In this document: positions 16,581 to 26,443 of the stretch, one piece after another
How the letters are laid out: each line of letters begins with the position of its first letter
Position numbering within the stretch: the first letter of the stretch is position 1
Source of the DNA: an uncultured Rubritalea sp.
Lineage (GTDB): Bacteria > Verrucomicrobiota > Verrucomicrobiia > Verrucomicrobiales > Akkermansiaceae
NCBI GenBank assembly: GCA_937923145.1
Contig: CALAJT010000004.1
Span: 1-61,359 of the forward strand
Reading direction: 5' to 3'
DNA length: 61,359 nt
Position numbers and translations under genes: made by a program
The notes under the pieces: generated by a model
The model's database searches: none
What the model was told of the DNA's origin: nothing
The model's input: only the letters and a program-made list of their open reading frames with translations

Positions 16581-19355
16581 ATGAGCAACGAAGCGAACTA
16601 CAAAGACACTCTGACTCTGCCACAGACCACTTTTCCGATGAGAGGTGACCTCGTGAAAAATGAGCCAGCACGACTTGAACAATGGGAAAATGACGCACTG
16701 TATCAGCGAATACAGAAGCGCCGAATTGACCAGGGAGCCCCTCGTTACATTCTGCATGATGGTCCTCCGTTTGCGAACGGTGATGTCCACATGGGAACGG
16801 CTCTTAACAAAATTCTTAAGGATCTAGTCGTCAAGTCTAAGACTATGGCAGGATTTGAAACTCCATTCATCCCAGGCTGGGATTGTCACGGATTACCGAT
16901 CGAATTCAAGGTCGTGCAAAACGCACGTGACCTTGAGCCGGCAGAGATTCGTCGCCGATGCGTGGATTTTGCTAATGGTTGGATTGATACTCAGAAGGCG
17001 TCATTCCGCCGTCTCGGAGTATTTGGTGACTGGCAGAATCCTTATCTTACAATGGACCCAGCTTACGAAGCTGACATCGTCAGAACTTTCGCAGCACTCA
17101 TCGATAAAAAAGCAGTTTATCAAAGCAAGAAGCCAGTCCAGTGGTCATACGGCGCACAGACTGCGCTTGCTGAGGCAGAGGTCGAGTATATGGACAAGAA
17201 ATCCATCTCCATCTATGTAGAATTCCCTCTGCTAGGCGATAAGCTAGGCAACGATATCTCAATGATCATCTGGACGACTACACCATGGACGCTTCCGGCG
17301 AACCTAGGTATCGCCGTGCATCCACAGTTTATCTACACAGTAGGTAGATTTGAAAAGACAGATCATGAAGGTAATCTCATCACTAAGAATCTCGTAGTAG
17401 CGAAAGAGCTGTTAGATAATGTTGAGAAGAAAACTGGCTTTGCACTCAAGGAAACTTTCCAAGAGGTAAAAGGTGAAGTGTTCGAAGGATTAGAAGCACA
17501 GCACCCATTCCTAGATCAAACATCTAAGCTCATTCACGCGAATTTCGTAACGACTGAAACAGGAACAGGCGCAGTGCACATTGCTCCTGGTCACGGTGCA
17601 GATGACTACTCTGCTGGTCAGCAAAACGGACTTGGTGTTTTCTCACCAGTGGATGATGAAGGTTTCTTTACTGAAGAAGTCGGAGTGGAATCATTAGTCG
17701 GCCTCCATGTGATGGAGAAGAACGAAGCAAACATCGGAGTCCTCAAAATCCTCGCCCCTAAAGGTCATCTGTTAGGCAAAGAAAACTATGCCCACAGCTA
17801 CCCGCATTGCTGGAGATCTAAGACGCCGATTATTTTCCGTGCTGTTGAGCAATTCTTCATCTCACTGGATGGACTTCGTGAGAAGGCTCTCGAAGAAATC
17901 GATAAGGTTAACTGGCTTCCTAAATGGGGTAGAAATCGTATCTACGGAACAGTGGAATCTCGTCCAGACTGGTGTGTATCACGTCAAAGAACTTGGGGTG
18001 TGCCAGTGCCAGTGTTTTTCGATGAAAAGGGTGAGGCAGTTATCTGCTCGGACCTCGCTGGTAAGATCGCAGATTTAATAGAATCAGAAGGCTCTAACAT
18101 CTGGTTCGAACTCAACGACGAAGAGCTAGCCGCAAGACTAGACCTACCGAAAGGCTACACTAAATGCCGCGACACACTAGACGTATGGATCGATTCTGGT
18201 TCATCGCATAAGGCAGTCGTAGAGCGTCGACCAGAGCTACAAGGTCCAGCAGATCTTTATCTCGAAGCGACGGATCAGCACCGTGGATGGTTCCAGTCAT
18301 CGCTCATGCTCTCAGTGGGCGTGCGTGACGCAGCGCCATATAAGACAGTGATGACGCACGGTTTCGTAGTCGATCAAGATTTACTCAAAGCGAAAAGAGC
18401 TGGTAAACTGAGTGGTGATACTAAGCTGTCTAAGTCAGATGCAGAGAAGAGCGGCAAGCCGATCGATGCTGCATACTTCTACAATAAATACGGAGCAGAC
18501 ATCGTCCGCCTCTGGGTATCTAGTGTGGACTGGCAGACTGAAGTTCCTTTCGGTGAAGACCTCTTTAAGCAGATTGCTGAACCATACAGAAGACTCAGAA
18601 ACACACTTAGAATTCTTCTTGGCAACATGGATGGTTTCAATCCAGAAACTGACCGCGTGGCGAAGAAAGATATGCCTCTGTTAGATCAGTGGGTGTTAGA
18701 GAGACTTCACACTGTGATCGGAGAATGTAAGTCGGCTTACGAGAGTTTCGAATTCCGCAAAGTCTTCAATCAAGTTAACCAATTCTGTGCCACTGACCTC
18801 TCTGCGATCTACGTGGATGTTACTAAGGACAGAATGTATTGTGACAGTGTTGAAAGCATACGTCGTAAGTCATCACAGACTGTAATGCATGATGTTTTCG
18901 TAGCTCTATCAAAGCTTCTTGCTCCTATACTAGCTTATACCGCAGACGAAGCTTGGGGTCATGCAGGATTCGCTGATTCTGTCCACGAGCAAGATTTCCC
19001 AGTCGCTCAAGATGAGTGGGCAGCTAGTGAAGTTTCTGAGAAAATGGCGAGTCTGTTAGAGATCCGTAGTGTCATCCAGACAGCGATCGAAGAGCAGGTG
19101 AAAGCAAAGGCATTCAACAAGAATAACGAAGCTGCTGTTACTCTAACAGTCCCAGCTGATCACGCTTGTCTAGCCGAGCTATCAAACCGCGAATTTGCGA
19201 CTGAGTTCTTCATCCTCTCCGACCTCAAACTCGAAGATGGAACTGAACTAAGCGCCACCGCAACAGCCACTGAGCACTGCATGTGCCCCCGCTGCCGACG
19301 CTACGAGCCACTGCTAGACAATGGGCTTTGTGAGCGTTGCTCAGGCGTAGTATAA
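16581..19355 (+). CDS. ileS: Isoleucine--tRNA ligase
   Basis: IleRS charges tRNA-Ile. Starting at ATG 16581 the protein has 924 residues; a GTG 39 bases upstream also opens the frame but adds a non-conserved tail. The HIGH-type signature is GDVHMGTALNKILKD (about 68-82), the large CP1 editing domain follows, and the KMSKS loop is KLSKSDAEKS near 615. The C-terminus carries a CPRC...CERC zinc-binding element, typical of the bacterial type. It stands alone, followed by a strong hairpin terminator. No T-box leader is evident. Confidence 0.96.
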   Translation: MSNEANYKDTLTLPQTTFPMRGDLVKNEPARLEQWENDALYQRIQKRRIDQGAPRYILHDGPPFANGDVHMGTALNKILKDLVVKSKTMAGFETPFIPGWDCHGLPIEFKVVQNARDLEPAEIRRRCVDFANGWIDTQKASFRRLGVFGDWQNPYLTMDPAYEADIVRTFAALIDKKAVYQSKKPVQWSYGAQTALAEAEVEYMDKKSISIYVEFPLLGDKLGNDISMIIWTTTPWTLPANLGIAVHPQFIYTVGRFEKTDHEGNLITKNLVVAKELLDNVEKKTGFALKETFQEVKGEVFEGLEAQHPFLDQTSKLIHANFVTTETGTGAVHIAPGHGADDYSAGQQNGLGVFSPVDDEGFFTEEVGVESLVGLHVMEKNEANIGVLKILAPKGHLLGKENYAHSYPHCWRSKTPIIFRAVEQFFISLDGLREKALEEIDKVNWLPKWGRNRIYGTVESRPDWCVSRQRTWGVPVPVFFDEKGEAVICSDLAGKIADLIESEGSNIWFELNDEELAARLDLPKGYTKCRDTLDVWIDSGSSHKAVVERRPELQGPADLYLEATDQHRGWFQSSLMLSVGVRDAAPYKTVMTHGFVVDQDLLKAKRAGKLSGDTKLSKSDAEKSGKPIDAAYFYNKYGADIVRLWVSSVDWQTEVPFGEDLFKQIAEPYRRLRNTLRILLGNMDGFNPETDRVAKKDMPLLDQWVLERLHTVIGECKSAYESFEFRKVFNQVNQFCATDLSAIYVDVTKDRMYCDSVESIRRKSSQTVMHDVFVALSKLLAPILAYTADEAWGHAGFADSVHEQDFPVAQDEWAASEVSEKMASLLEIRSVIQTAIEEQVKAKAFNKNNEAAVTLTVPADHACLAELSNREFATEFFILSDLKLEDGTELSATATATEHCMCPRCRRYEPLLDNGLCERCSGVV

Positions 19356-19390
19356 TAGCTACTTATCAAAGGATAACGATCTAAGGGAAA

Positions 19391-19425
19391 GGTTAATAGC
19401 TATTGAGCTATTAACCTTTTTATTT
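19391..19425. terminator. Intrinsic terminator after ileS
   Basis: An 11-bp perfect stem GGTTAATAGCT / AGCTATTAACC with an ATTG loop (19391-19416) is followed by TTTTTATTT. It ends ileS; the convergent gene at 19439 stops just beyond it and may use the same hairpin from the other side. Confidence 0.85.
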
Positions 19426-19438
19426 ATACTGCTCGATT

Positions 19439-20632
19439 CTATGTGAACAGTAGGCGGAGGCAGGAGCTAGTTATCGCCTTATGGATCTCGACTTGTTCTG
19501 CTGGGATTGCATTACTTTCTAGTGCGTTTCTAAGAACTTCTAGGAGCAGATAAAACTGTGTATCCATATCCACATCGATTGATTCAGGGAATGCTGCATC
19601 GAGAAGGGTGAGTCCAAATTCTGTAGGTTCGATAAGTTCTTCCGCCCAGCTAAGGATCATCTCAGTTGGAGAGTTTCCTGGATATCGTTTAATAATGAGA
19701 GCGTCGATATCTTTGCGATTCTGGACGTTCATGAGTAATGCTAAGAAGAAGCGGTGCTCAGGGTGATCGATATGGTGACGCATCTGGGTGATGTATTCCC
19801 GGCGAAGATATTCGACCAGAGTATCGGCTACTCCCTTAGCTAGTTCACCATGCTTATTCTGAAATAGTTCTAGAATGGATTCCCATTCTCCGAGTGCCAT
19901 GAGACGATCCATGGTGTGATGTAGTGTATGGAAGCCTCGTTCGAAGTCTAGGGTTTCGATCATTTCTCTGACGTGTGCAGCGTAGCTGGGATGGTCTAAA
20001 TTTTCCAGAACGTCGAGTAGCTGCTTACGTCTCATGGTTAGAGCATCCGCATGAATCGGATCGATGGCGATGTGAGGTGGTAGGTAGTTATACTGTGGTC
20101 CGGTGCCGGGATCATGGTGAGTGCGGACGACTACAGTGACTGAGGGGGTATCGAGATGGAAGAGTGAATGAATACATGCTCGACCAGATGTGATAGGAAT
20201 GGTGCGACCTGTCTCCAGGAGCTCGATTTTCTTTAGCTGAAGATCGCCTACACGAAGGTGAGGAGTGATTGATTTGGCTCCTGCGAATTCGAATTCGGAA
20301 TGGACACTGGAGCCTTGCATGACATGAAATGCCCCAGAAAATTCGTGTTGATGGATATCGGTAGTGCCTTCCATCCAGAAGAGAATCTGTATGTAAAAGC
20401 GCTGATCATTAAATGCCACTAACTCAGGCTGGCCAAAGCCAGAGTGCCCTTGCTGAGGCTGGTCATCATTAGCTAGAAATTCGTGAACCATTTCCTCTAG
20501 ATCCACATTCTCAGATGGCGGATTTTCATCCATGGCGATACGGGCTAGCTCGGGAAAGAGCTCAAGCGAGAAGTTCTGCTGTCGCCAGCGCTCCAAGACC
20601 GTGCGCCCAAGTTTTTCAAAGTATGTGTTCAT
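19439..20632 (-). CDS. Cupin-like protein of unknown function
   Basis: The 397-residue protein is soluble with no signal peptide. Around residues 90-125 it has a cupin-like metal motif, IHQHEFSGAFHVMQGSSVHS, with two His in HxH spacing and a later RACIHSLFHL, followed by VVVRTHHDPG. The C-terminal ~200 residues are helical and carry no recognised motif. The cupin-like half suggests a metal-binding small-molecule enzyme or sensor, but no reaction can be assigned. It is convergent with ileS and divergent from the archaemetzincin gene with about 125 bases between. Confidence 0.7.
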   Translation of the reverse strand: MNTYFEKLGRTVLERWRQQNFSLELFPELARIAMDENPPSENVDLEEMVHEFLANDDQPQQGHSGFGQPELVAFNDQRFYIQILFWMEGTTDIHQHEFSGAFHVMQGSSVHSEFEFAGAKSITPHLRVGDLQLKKIELLETGRTIPITSGRACIHSLFHLDTPSVTVVVRTHHDPGTGPQYNYLPPHIAIDPIHADALTMRRKQLLDVLENLDHPSYAAHVREMIETLDFERGFHTLHHTMDRLMALGEWESILELFQNKHGELAKGVADTLVEYLRREYITQMRHHIDHPEHRFFLALLMNVQNRKDIDALIIKRYPGNSPTEMILSWAEELIEPTEFGLTLLDAAFPESIDVDMDTQFYLLLEVLRNALESNAIPAEQVEIHKAITSSCLRLLFT

Positions 20633-20758
20633 TAGATGGCGACCTTAGTCGACCTATAAACACTGCACAAGACACAAGAATTAAAGATAGGTGAAGAGTG
20701 CGTTGTAGAATTATCTTATTTTGTCCTATGATTTTTGCTATTGTCACATTTAAACACT

Positions 20759-21700
20759 ATGAAATTGAGTAAAATATTGAAATTGAACTGGCTACTTATC
20801 GGCTTACTGACAAGTGCTGTGGCTTCGGCTGGTGTTTTATTTCAGCAGAGAAATGAGCAAGATAGATTGGCTGCGATAGGAGATACATCGTCTCTGTCCG
20901 AAGCTGAGCAGAAGGCGTATGTAGAGAGCGGGCAGTTTGAGCAGAAGATAAAACCTGGAGCCGCAGATTGGTTAGCAAATCATCCCGAGCCGGGGCAGAC
21001 TTATGGGCAGTTTATCAATTCTAGATTTAACAAACCGAATAAGCAAAAGGGTGCTATTTATATCTTACCTATCGGGAAGTTTGATAAGGATGCTCCATCT
21101 TTAGAAGTTTTGTTAGAATACACTCAAGCGTTTTACCATCCTATGAAGGTGAAGCTGCTGAAGCCTTTGCCTGAAGAGAGGATGAAAGTAACTAGTAGAA
21201 TGAATGGTGGGGTGAAGCAGTGGCTAGTGGGAGATATTTTAAACTGGATGACACCAAGATTGCCCAGAGATGCATACGCCATGCTGGCAGTGACGATGAC
21301 AGACCTTTATCCAGATCCTAGATGGAATTACGTTTTTGGAATGGCGACCTTTAATGATCGAGTCGGAGTGTTCAGCTTTGCGAGGTATGGAGATGCGGAT
21401 AAGAAGAAGGTGCTACGTAGGGCAGCAAAAATACTGTCTCATGAAACAGGGCACATGTTTGGCATCAAGCATTGTATCTTTTATGAGTGTAATATGAATG
21501 GCGGAAATCACATGGCTGAAATGGATGCTAACCCGATGCATCTGTGCCCAGTGTGTCTGCGTAAAATGAATTCCGCAGTGGGATTTAATCTTGTGACTCG
21601 TTATCGCAAGCTACATGCATTTTATAAAAAGCATGGTTTGCTAAAAGAGGAAAAATGGATGGCGAAGCGTATAGAAAATTTGGTTTTAAAATTAGAGTGA
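20759..21700 (+). CDS. Archaemetzincin-type metalloprotease, exported or anchored
   Basis: The family signature is clear: the zinc site HETGHMFGIKH near residue 228, followed by C...CNMNG and a CPVC pair, as in archaemetzincin (AmzA/AMZ) proteases. Unlike the compact cytosolic archaeal forms, this one has an N-terminal hydrophobic segment from residue ~10, so it is likely periplasmic or membrane-bound. I choose ATG 20759 rather than an upstream TTG at 20735, because ATG gives the basic start MKLSKILK before the hydrophobic core. Its end overlaps the convergent small membrane protein gene by 9 bases. Substrates are unknown. Confidence 0.9.
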   Translation: MKLSKILKLNWLLIGLLTSAVASAGVLFQQRNEQDRLAAIGDTSSLSEAEQKAYVESGQFEQKIKPGAADWLANHPEPGQTYGQFINSRFNKPNKQKGAIYILPIGKFDKDAPSLEVLLEYTQAFYHPMKVKLLKPLPEERMKVTSRMNGGVKQWLVGDILNWMTPRLPRDAYAMLAVTMTDLYPDPRWNYVFGMATFNDRVGVFSFARYGDADKKKVLRRAAKILSHETGHMFGIKHCIFYECNMNGGNHMAEMDANPMHLCPVCLRKMNSAVGFNLVTRYRKLHAFYKKHGLLKEEKWMAKRIENLVLKLE

Positions 21701-22135
21701 ACTCAATACTGAGGCGACAATAATTAATACTATCATCACGAGAGTGGATATTCCAGAAAGCCTCCAGAATTTCATCTGCTGCACCATAGCTTCTTCTAAA
21801 TCCAATGGATTTCTGCTGACTGAAATTCTCCCGATAGCACTAGCATAGCTGCCAAGTCTGAGAGCAAATAGAAATATTATCACACAGTAAATGATCATGA
21901 CGATGACTACGATACCTCCAGTGCTACCCATGTATCCGAGCATGGTAAATAATCCTATAAGACCAATAATACAAAACCCGAAGAAGATGAATAGGAGCAC
22001 GCTAATAAATCTGACCCAGCCTCTGGCTCCAGCGAGATTATAAATTGCGGTTTGAGATGCTTCTAGATTTTGTGATCCATAGCTTGATGGTGATGCAGTT
22101 GGATTAACTAGCGAGCTCTGATATGGATTTTCCAC
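21692..22135 (-). CDS. Small membrane protein, DUF5362-like, paralogue A
   Basis: This 147-residue protein starts MENPYQSS, has a short polar N-terminus, and then three hydrophobic segments (about 40-65, 70-95, 122-145). It resembles the gene just upstream (22157-22627) in length, in the NPY start, in the GARGWVRFISVLLF segment (versus GTQFWVKFMGILMF) and in the late QMKFWRLSGI stretch (versus QTKYWKLLGI). The pair arose by duplication. The DUF5362 assignment is from memory of the pattern and should be checked. Function unknown; it is probably cotranscribed with the ABC exporter. Confidence 0.75.
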   Translation of the reverse strand: MENPYQSSLVNPTASPSSYGSQNLEASQTAIYNLAGARGWVRFISVLLFIFFGFCIIGLIGLFTMLGYMGSTGGIVVIVMIIYCVIIFLFALRLGSYASAIGRISVSRNPLDLEEAMVQQMKFWRLSGISTLVMIVLIIVASVLSSL

Positions 22136-22156
22136 AGTATTATAAATTGTTAGAGA

Positions 22157-22627
22157 TTAGCGATAGTATGGTGAACTCGTAATTTCTTTGATTATGGCAA
22201 AGGCGATAAGAGCAAGAATGATCATTGATAAAATGCCGAGTAGCTTCCAATACTTGGTCTGAACCTCCATGGCTCTGTCGAAGTTCACTGTGTCACGAGT
22301 TTTAGCTAGTGCTGAAATGGCACTACCATACTGCATTAGGTGAACGGCTAGGATAGTGTAAATAACCATGGTGACGATAGGAATCACATAGTCAAATAAT
22401 GGGGAGGCGGCTAGATCTTGCGGTGTCTCACTTAGGTCGAACAATGCTGCGAGAGCCTGTATCACTACCATGATGAACATTAAGATGCCCATGAATTTGA
22501 CCCAGAACTGAGTGCCTATGACGGCAGCTAATGCATTCGGTGTGATGACGATACCATCAGAGGTATTATGATTCTCGCACTGAGAGGCTGGTGACACCTG
22601 AGATAGTGCATAAGGATTCTGTTCCAT
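22157..22627 (-). CDS. Small membrane protein, DUF5362-like, paralogue B
   Basis: A 156-residue paralogue of the neighbouring 21692-22135 product, with the NPYALS start, a GTQFWVKFMGILMFIM first membrane segment and further membrane segments near 73-95 and 132-150. It starts 9 bases after the stop of the MsbA-like ABC gene, so the three genes look like one operon. Function unknown; the pair may be accessory to the exporter or unrelated membrane proteins. Confidence 0.75.
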   Translation of the reverse strand: MEQNPYALSQVSPASQCENHNTSDGIVITPNALAAVIGTQFWVKFMGILMFIMVVIQALAALFDLSETPQDLAASPLFDYVIPIVTMVIYTILAVHLMQYGSAISALAKTRDTVNFDRAMEVQTKYWKLLGILSMIILALIAFAIIKEITSSPYYR

Positions 22628-22636
22628 GGTGGTATA

Positions 22637-24508
22637 TTATTGATTCTGCTCTAGGAATGATTGCTTCGAGAGCTGGGCGTATTTTCCTCCTAGAGCGAGT
22701 AGCTCGGAGTGAGTTCCACGCTCTATGATTTCACCTAGGTCTAGGACGTAGATGCAGTCGGCATTCTGAATGGTCGAGAGGCGGTGGGCTATGACGAAGG
22801 CGGTGCGGGATGTCATGAGATTATCGAGTGCATCCTGGATGAGCTGCTCCGTTTTTGAGTCTACACTGGCTGTGGCTTCATCGAGAATGAGGATAGGCTG
22901 ATTCTTGAGTAGCGCTCGGGCGATAGATAGCCGTTGCTTTTCACCACCTGAAAGTTTGACTCCACGTTCGCCGACATTGGCATCTAACTGCTCGGGGAGG
23001 CGCTCTACGAATGGTGAGGCATTGGCTGCTTTAAGCGCAGTCCAGAGTTCATCATCTGTGGCGTCTCGTTTGCCTAAAACTAGGTTCTCGCGGACAGTTC
23101 CATTGAAAAGGAATGCGTCCTGAGTAACATAGGCTATGCTGGAACGTAGGGATGCTTTATTGATCGTATTGAGCTCTATGTCATCGATGGTGATAGAGCC
23201 TGAATCGTATTCGTAAAATCGAGTGAGTAAGTTTACTAGAGTAGATTTACCTGCTCCTGTAGTACCCACGAGTGCAATGGTTTCTCCGGGCTTCGCTGTG
23301 AATGTTATATCTTTAAGAGTGGGAGTATCGTCATCGTATTTAAAACTCATGTTAGCGAACTTAACTTCACCTCTAACAGGTTGAGCTAGCTCTACACCTT
23401 CATTGGCATGGATTTCATCTGGGGTGTCGAGAATTTCGAACACACGCTCTGCGGCCGCTTTCGATGAGAGAGCCATTTGATTCAGTCCGTGAAGTCTGCT
23501 GATCGGTTCGTAGAGTGCCCAGATGATAGTGAAGAATACGATGTAAATCTCTACGCCTACATTAGGGTCCTGAATGATGCGCCAGCCACCGACTCCTAGC
23601 ACAAGTATATAGCCGATAGAGGTGAGGAATGCCATGGAAGGGGAGTAATACGCCCAGTATTTCATGACCTTGAGCGTGGCTTGGCGGACTTTGTCAGAAA
23701 GTGCGTTGAAGCGAATCTTCTCTTCGCCCTCGGCAGCATAAGATTTGATCTGGCGGATGCCTGAGATGTTGTCGCTGAGGATTGAGTTCATATCGCCAGT
23801 GTAGCGTTTGACATCGCGGTGTCTACCGCGTGCATTTCTGGTATAAATGACCGCTCCAACAGCCAGTAGGGGAATAGGAGCAAGAGCTGTTAGACCTAGA
23901 ATAGTATCTTGCCATATTAAGAAGGCGGCAATGACAATGATCTGGAGCACGGCAATGAGACCTTGCTCAACTCCATCTATAAGTAACCTCTCCATAGCAG
24001 GCACGTCTTCTGCAACACGAGTCATGACATCACCAGTCCTTTTGGTGTCGAACCACTTTAATGGAAGGCGCTGTAATTTAGTGTAAAGTTCGGAGCGAAG
24101 GTCAAAAATAGCTTTTTGCTCAAACGTGTTATTAATCAGAATACGTAGGCAGTTGAAGAAATCTCTAAAGAAAAATGCAGCTAAGGCGATTAGTGTATAA
24201 TAGAGTAGGTTGTTTCGATTATTATCCTTGTAGGATTGTGATTCGATATCAGGAAGATCCTCTTCTAGTGCAGATGTGACGGCAGAAATAGTGGCTGAAT
24301 CTGCATTTGGAGTATTTTTAATAGTTTCAATAAGTTTGGTAGTCTTTTCGGTTTCCTTATGGACTGTGATTACATTTTTAAAAATCTCTCCCGAGACACC
24401 TGAGAATATAGGTAGCATAATCGTCATGAGTATAGCGCAAACTAGCTGAGCAATAGCGAGTTTAGGGTAACGTCCGTAATAGGAAAATATGCGTTTGATG
24501 GTGTTCAT
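22637..24508 (-). CDS. ABC exporter, fused permease-ATPase (MsbA-like)
   Basis: The 623-residue half-transporter has an N-terminal transmembrane domain (six segments, about 15-340) and a C-terminal ATPase with Walker A GTTGAGKST (near 414), signature LSGGEKQRLSIARAL (near 518) and Walker B ILILDEATASVDS. A hydrophilic insertion of about 60 residues follows the first membrane segment (from TVHKETEKT on). This class exports lipids, lipid A or drugs as homodimers. Lipid A flipping (MsbA) is possible in this Gram-negative, but nearby genes do not decide it. Two small paralogous membrane proteins follow in the same unit. Confidence 0.9.
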   Translation of the reverse strand: MNTIKRIFSYYGRYPKLAIAQLVCAILMTIMLPIFSGVSGEIFKNVITVHKETEKTTKLIETIKNTPNADSATISAVTSALEEDLPDIESQSYKDNNRNNLLYYTLIALAAFFFRDFFNCLRILINNTFEQKAIFDLRSELYTKLQRLPLKWFDTKRTGDVMTRVAEDVPAMERLLIDGVEQGLIAVLQIIVIAAFLIWQDTILGLTALAPIPLLAVGAVIYTRNARGRHRDVKRYTGDMNSILSDNISGIRQIKSYAAEGEEKIRFNALSDKVRQATLKVMKYWAYYSPSMAFLTSIGYILVLGVGGWRIIQDPNVGVEIYIVFFTIIWALYEPISRLHGLNQMALSSKAAAERVFEILDTPDEIHANEGVELAQPVRGEVKFANMSFKYDDDTPTLKDITFTAKPGETIALVGTTGAGKSTLVNLLTRFYEYDSGSITIDDIELNTINKASLRSSIAYVTQDAFLFNGTVRENLVLGKRDATDDELWTALKAANASPFVERLPEQLDANVGERGVKLSGGEKQRLSIARALLKNQPILILDEATASVDSKTEQLIQDALDNLMTSRTAFVIAHRLSTIQNADCIYVLDLGEIIERGTHSELLALGGKYAQLSKQSFLEQNQ

Positions 24509-24649
24509 AATTATACTATAGACTGCTAAGCAGAGAATGGTTTGTAAAGCAATGGTGAAAATGAGTGAACTTTAGGGTTGTCGAAGTAGGGATTTGTTAG
24601 CTAGTGTTACTTTACACACCGAAAATCACTAATCCTACACATTATTATT

Positions 24650-25525
24650 ATGCCAATATTATTTGGAACATTAGCAGCGCTCGTTATGGCTATAGCAGCC
24701 TGGACGACTTACAAGAACCAAGACGAATACAAGCATCAAATCAGTCTTAGAGAGAAGCAGGAAAGTAATCTTGATAAGAATTTAAGAGAAGAAGAAGGTC
24801 ATGTAGCTGACTTGGCTGCTGAGCTAAAAGCAACTAAAGATTTAGAAGAAGAAAATGCTAAACTCGCAGAGGATCTTCAAAAAAAACAGTCTGAAAAGAC
24901 AAGACTTGAATCCACGATTAAAGATAAAGAGAGGCAAATCCTAGACATCAGATCTGAGGTTGACGCTAACAAAAACATTCTCAAAGATCTCGGCGATGTT
25001 GAAACTCTCGTTCCCAAGATTAAGCGTATTAAGTCTGAGATTGCTCAGCTTGAAGACGATATTGAAAAAGAAGAAGCTAATTTAGCTAGCTTAAAGCAAG
25101 TTAAAAAGTTCACTCAAGTTAAAATCGACGAGAAGGTAGGCGAGGCAGAAAGAATAGCTCAAGGTAAGTCTCAAACTAAGCTAGCAACGTCTATTAAGAC
25201 TGTCTATTCTAGTTGGGGATTTGTGACACTCAATGGTGGTGACATTCAGGGTGTGGTTCCTGACTCAACTCTCGACGTTGTAAGAGGTGGAGAAGTAGTA
25301 GCAAAACTGAAGGTAACTACTGTAGAGCCAAATAGAGCAGCAGCTGATATTGTAAGAGACAGTATGAATGATGAATACTCTCTTCGTTCTGGAGACCGTG
25401 TAGTACCAGAATCTGAGCCTAAATCAAAAGTTAAGCCTGCATCAAGACCATCAGCGCCTGCAGCACTTAAACCTGCTGAAGCTCCGGAGCCAGTCGCACC
25501 TGCCCCTGAAGATGATCCTTTCTAA
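24650..25525 (+). CDS. Anchored coiled-coil protein, paralogue 1
   Basis: The 291-residue protein has an N-terminal hydrophobic segment (1-17), a charged coiled coil of about 145 residues (KEEEGHVADL-type heptads), a small beta-rich C-terminal domain at about 180-255 containing SSWGFVTLNGGD and RSGDRVVPE, and a Pro/Ala tail ending APEDDPF. The next gene has the same plan and matching motifs (DNDWGFVIV, IRPGDRVILS), so the two are paralogues in tandem, 55 bases apart. I know no function; the globular domain would sit in the periplasm on a coiled-coil stalk. Confidence 0.75.
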   Translation: MPILFGTLAALVMAIAAWTTYKNQDEYKHQISLREKQESNLDKNLREEEGHVADLAAELKATKDLEEENAKLAEDLQKKQSEKTRLESTIKDKERQILDIRSEVDANKNILKDLGDVETLVPKIKRIKSEIAQLEDDIEKEEANLASLKQVKKFTQVKIDEKVGEAERIAQGKSQTKLATSIKTVYSSWGFVTLNGGDIQGVVPDSTLDVVRGGEVVAKLKVTTVEPNRAAADIVRDSMNDEYSLRSGDRVVPESEPKSKVKPASRPSAPAALKPAEAPEPVAPAPEDDPF

Positions 25526-25580
25526 TAGTTCGACCGCCGAGAATATAAAATAAGCATATAACCTAAAATTTAGATCACTT

Positions 25581-26384
25581 ATGAAAACAATACTTTACAT
25601 CGTAGCCCTATTAGCAATCGCAGCAGCAGGCTTCTACGCTAACTCTAATATTGAGCCGCACCAAAAGCAACTTGATGATACCACAGCAGTAGAGCGTCAG
25701 AATGCTCAGAAGCGTAGTGATATAAAAACACTAGTAGGTAAAATCTCAGTCCAGAAAAAGGACAAAGAAGCTCAGCAGGATAACAAAAACGTCCAAGAGG
25801 GTGAAATCACACTTACTAACTCAAAAATTCGCAACCTTGCTAAACAAAGCCAAGACATCGACAAGAGCCTTGATGGTCTTAAGGAGGATAAAGCTGAAAT
25901 CGATCGTCTTATCGCTGAAGTTAAGAAAGCTGCAGGTGGTGTGGGTGTAGGTATCGAGAAGATTCCTGAATATTTCGAAGAGATTCAAGAAGAGAAAAAA
26001 CAGCTCAATAAGAAGCAAAACAGCTTACTAACTGAAGTCGAGCGTTTTACTAATGATGTGAGAGGTAAGAAAAATGAGGTGGCAGCACTTAAATCTGCAG
26101 AGGCTAAGCGCAGACAAAACCTCAAGGCTAATGGAGTAACTTCATTGATAACATCAGTGGACAATGACTGGGGCTTCGTAATCGTCAAACCGCATTCTGA
26201 CGCTCTTATCAAGCAAGATTCGCAGCTAATCGTGATTCGTGGAGACAGACATGTTGGTAGGCTTTCTATTAATGCTATTGAGAGCGGTAGAGTTCTAGCT
26301 AATATAAATTATGAAAGCTTAGTCTCTGGCATGAGAATTCGCCCTGGTGATAGAGTGATCCTCAGTAAAGTAATTACGCGCTAG
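25581..26384 (+). CDS. Anchored coiled-coil protein, paralogue 2
   Basis: A 267-residue paralogue of the preceding gene: a hydrophobic N-terminus (4-20), a coiled coil to about residue 175, then a C-terminal domain with DNDWGFVIVKPHSD, SQLIVIRGD and RPGDRVILS. It lacks the Pro-rich tail of its neighbour. The two probably form a two-gene operon closed by the hairpin at 26415. Function unknown; a hetero-oligomer of the two is a reasonable guess. Confidence 0.75.
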   Translation: MKTILYIVALLAIAAAGFYANSNIEPHQKQLDDTTAVERQNAQKRSDIKTLVGKISVQKKDKEAQQDNKNVQEGEITLTNSKIRNLAKQSQDIDKSLDGLKEDKAEIDRLIAEVKKAAGGVGVGIEKIPEYFEEIQEEKKQLNKKQNSLLTEVERFTNDVRGKKNEVAALKSAEAKRRQNLKANGVTSLITSVDNDWGFVIVKPHSDALIKQDSQLIVIRGDRHVGRLSINAIESGRVLANINYESLVSGMRIRPGDRVILSKVITR

Positions 26385-26414
26385 GGTAGTAGATTCTACT
26401 CACTAACAATTTTT

Positions 26415-26443
26415 AAAGCCTGCTTATTTAAGCAGGCTTTTTT
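26415..26443 (+). terminator. Intrinsic terminator after the coiled-coil pair
   Basis: A perfect 11-bp stem AAAGCCTGCTT / AAGCAGGCTTT with an ATTT loop runs into a TTTTTT tract. It closes the 24650-26384 unit. Confidence 0.9.

Noticed and set aside
16855..17220. Open frame of 121 codons on the plus strand
   Set aside because: It is an alternate frame inside ileS, which is intact and conserved through this region.
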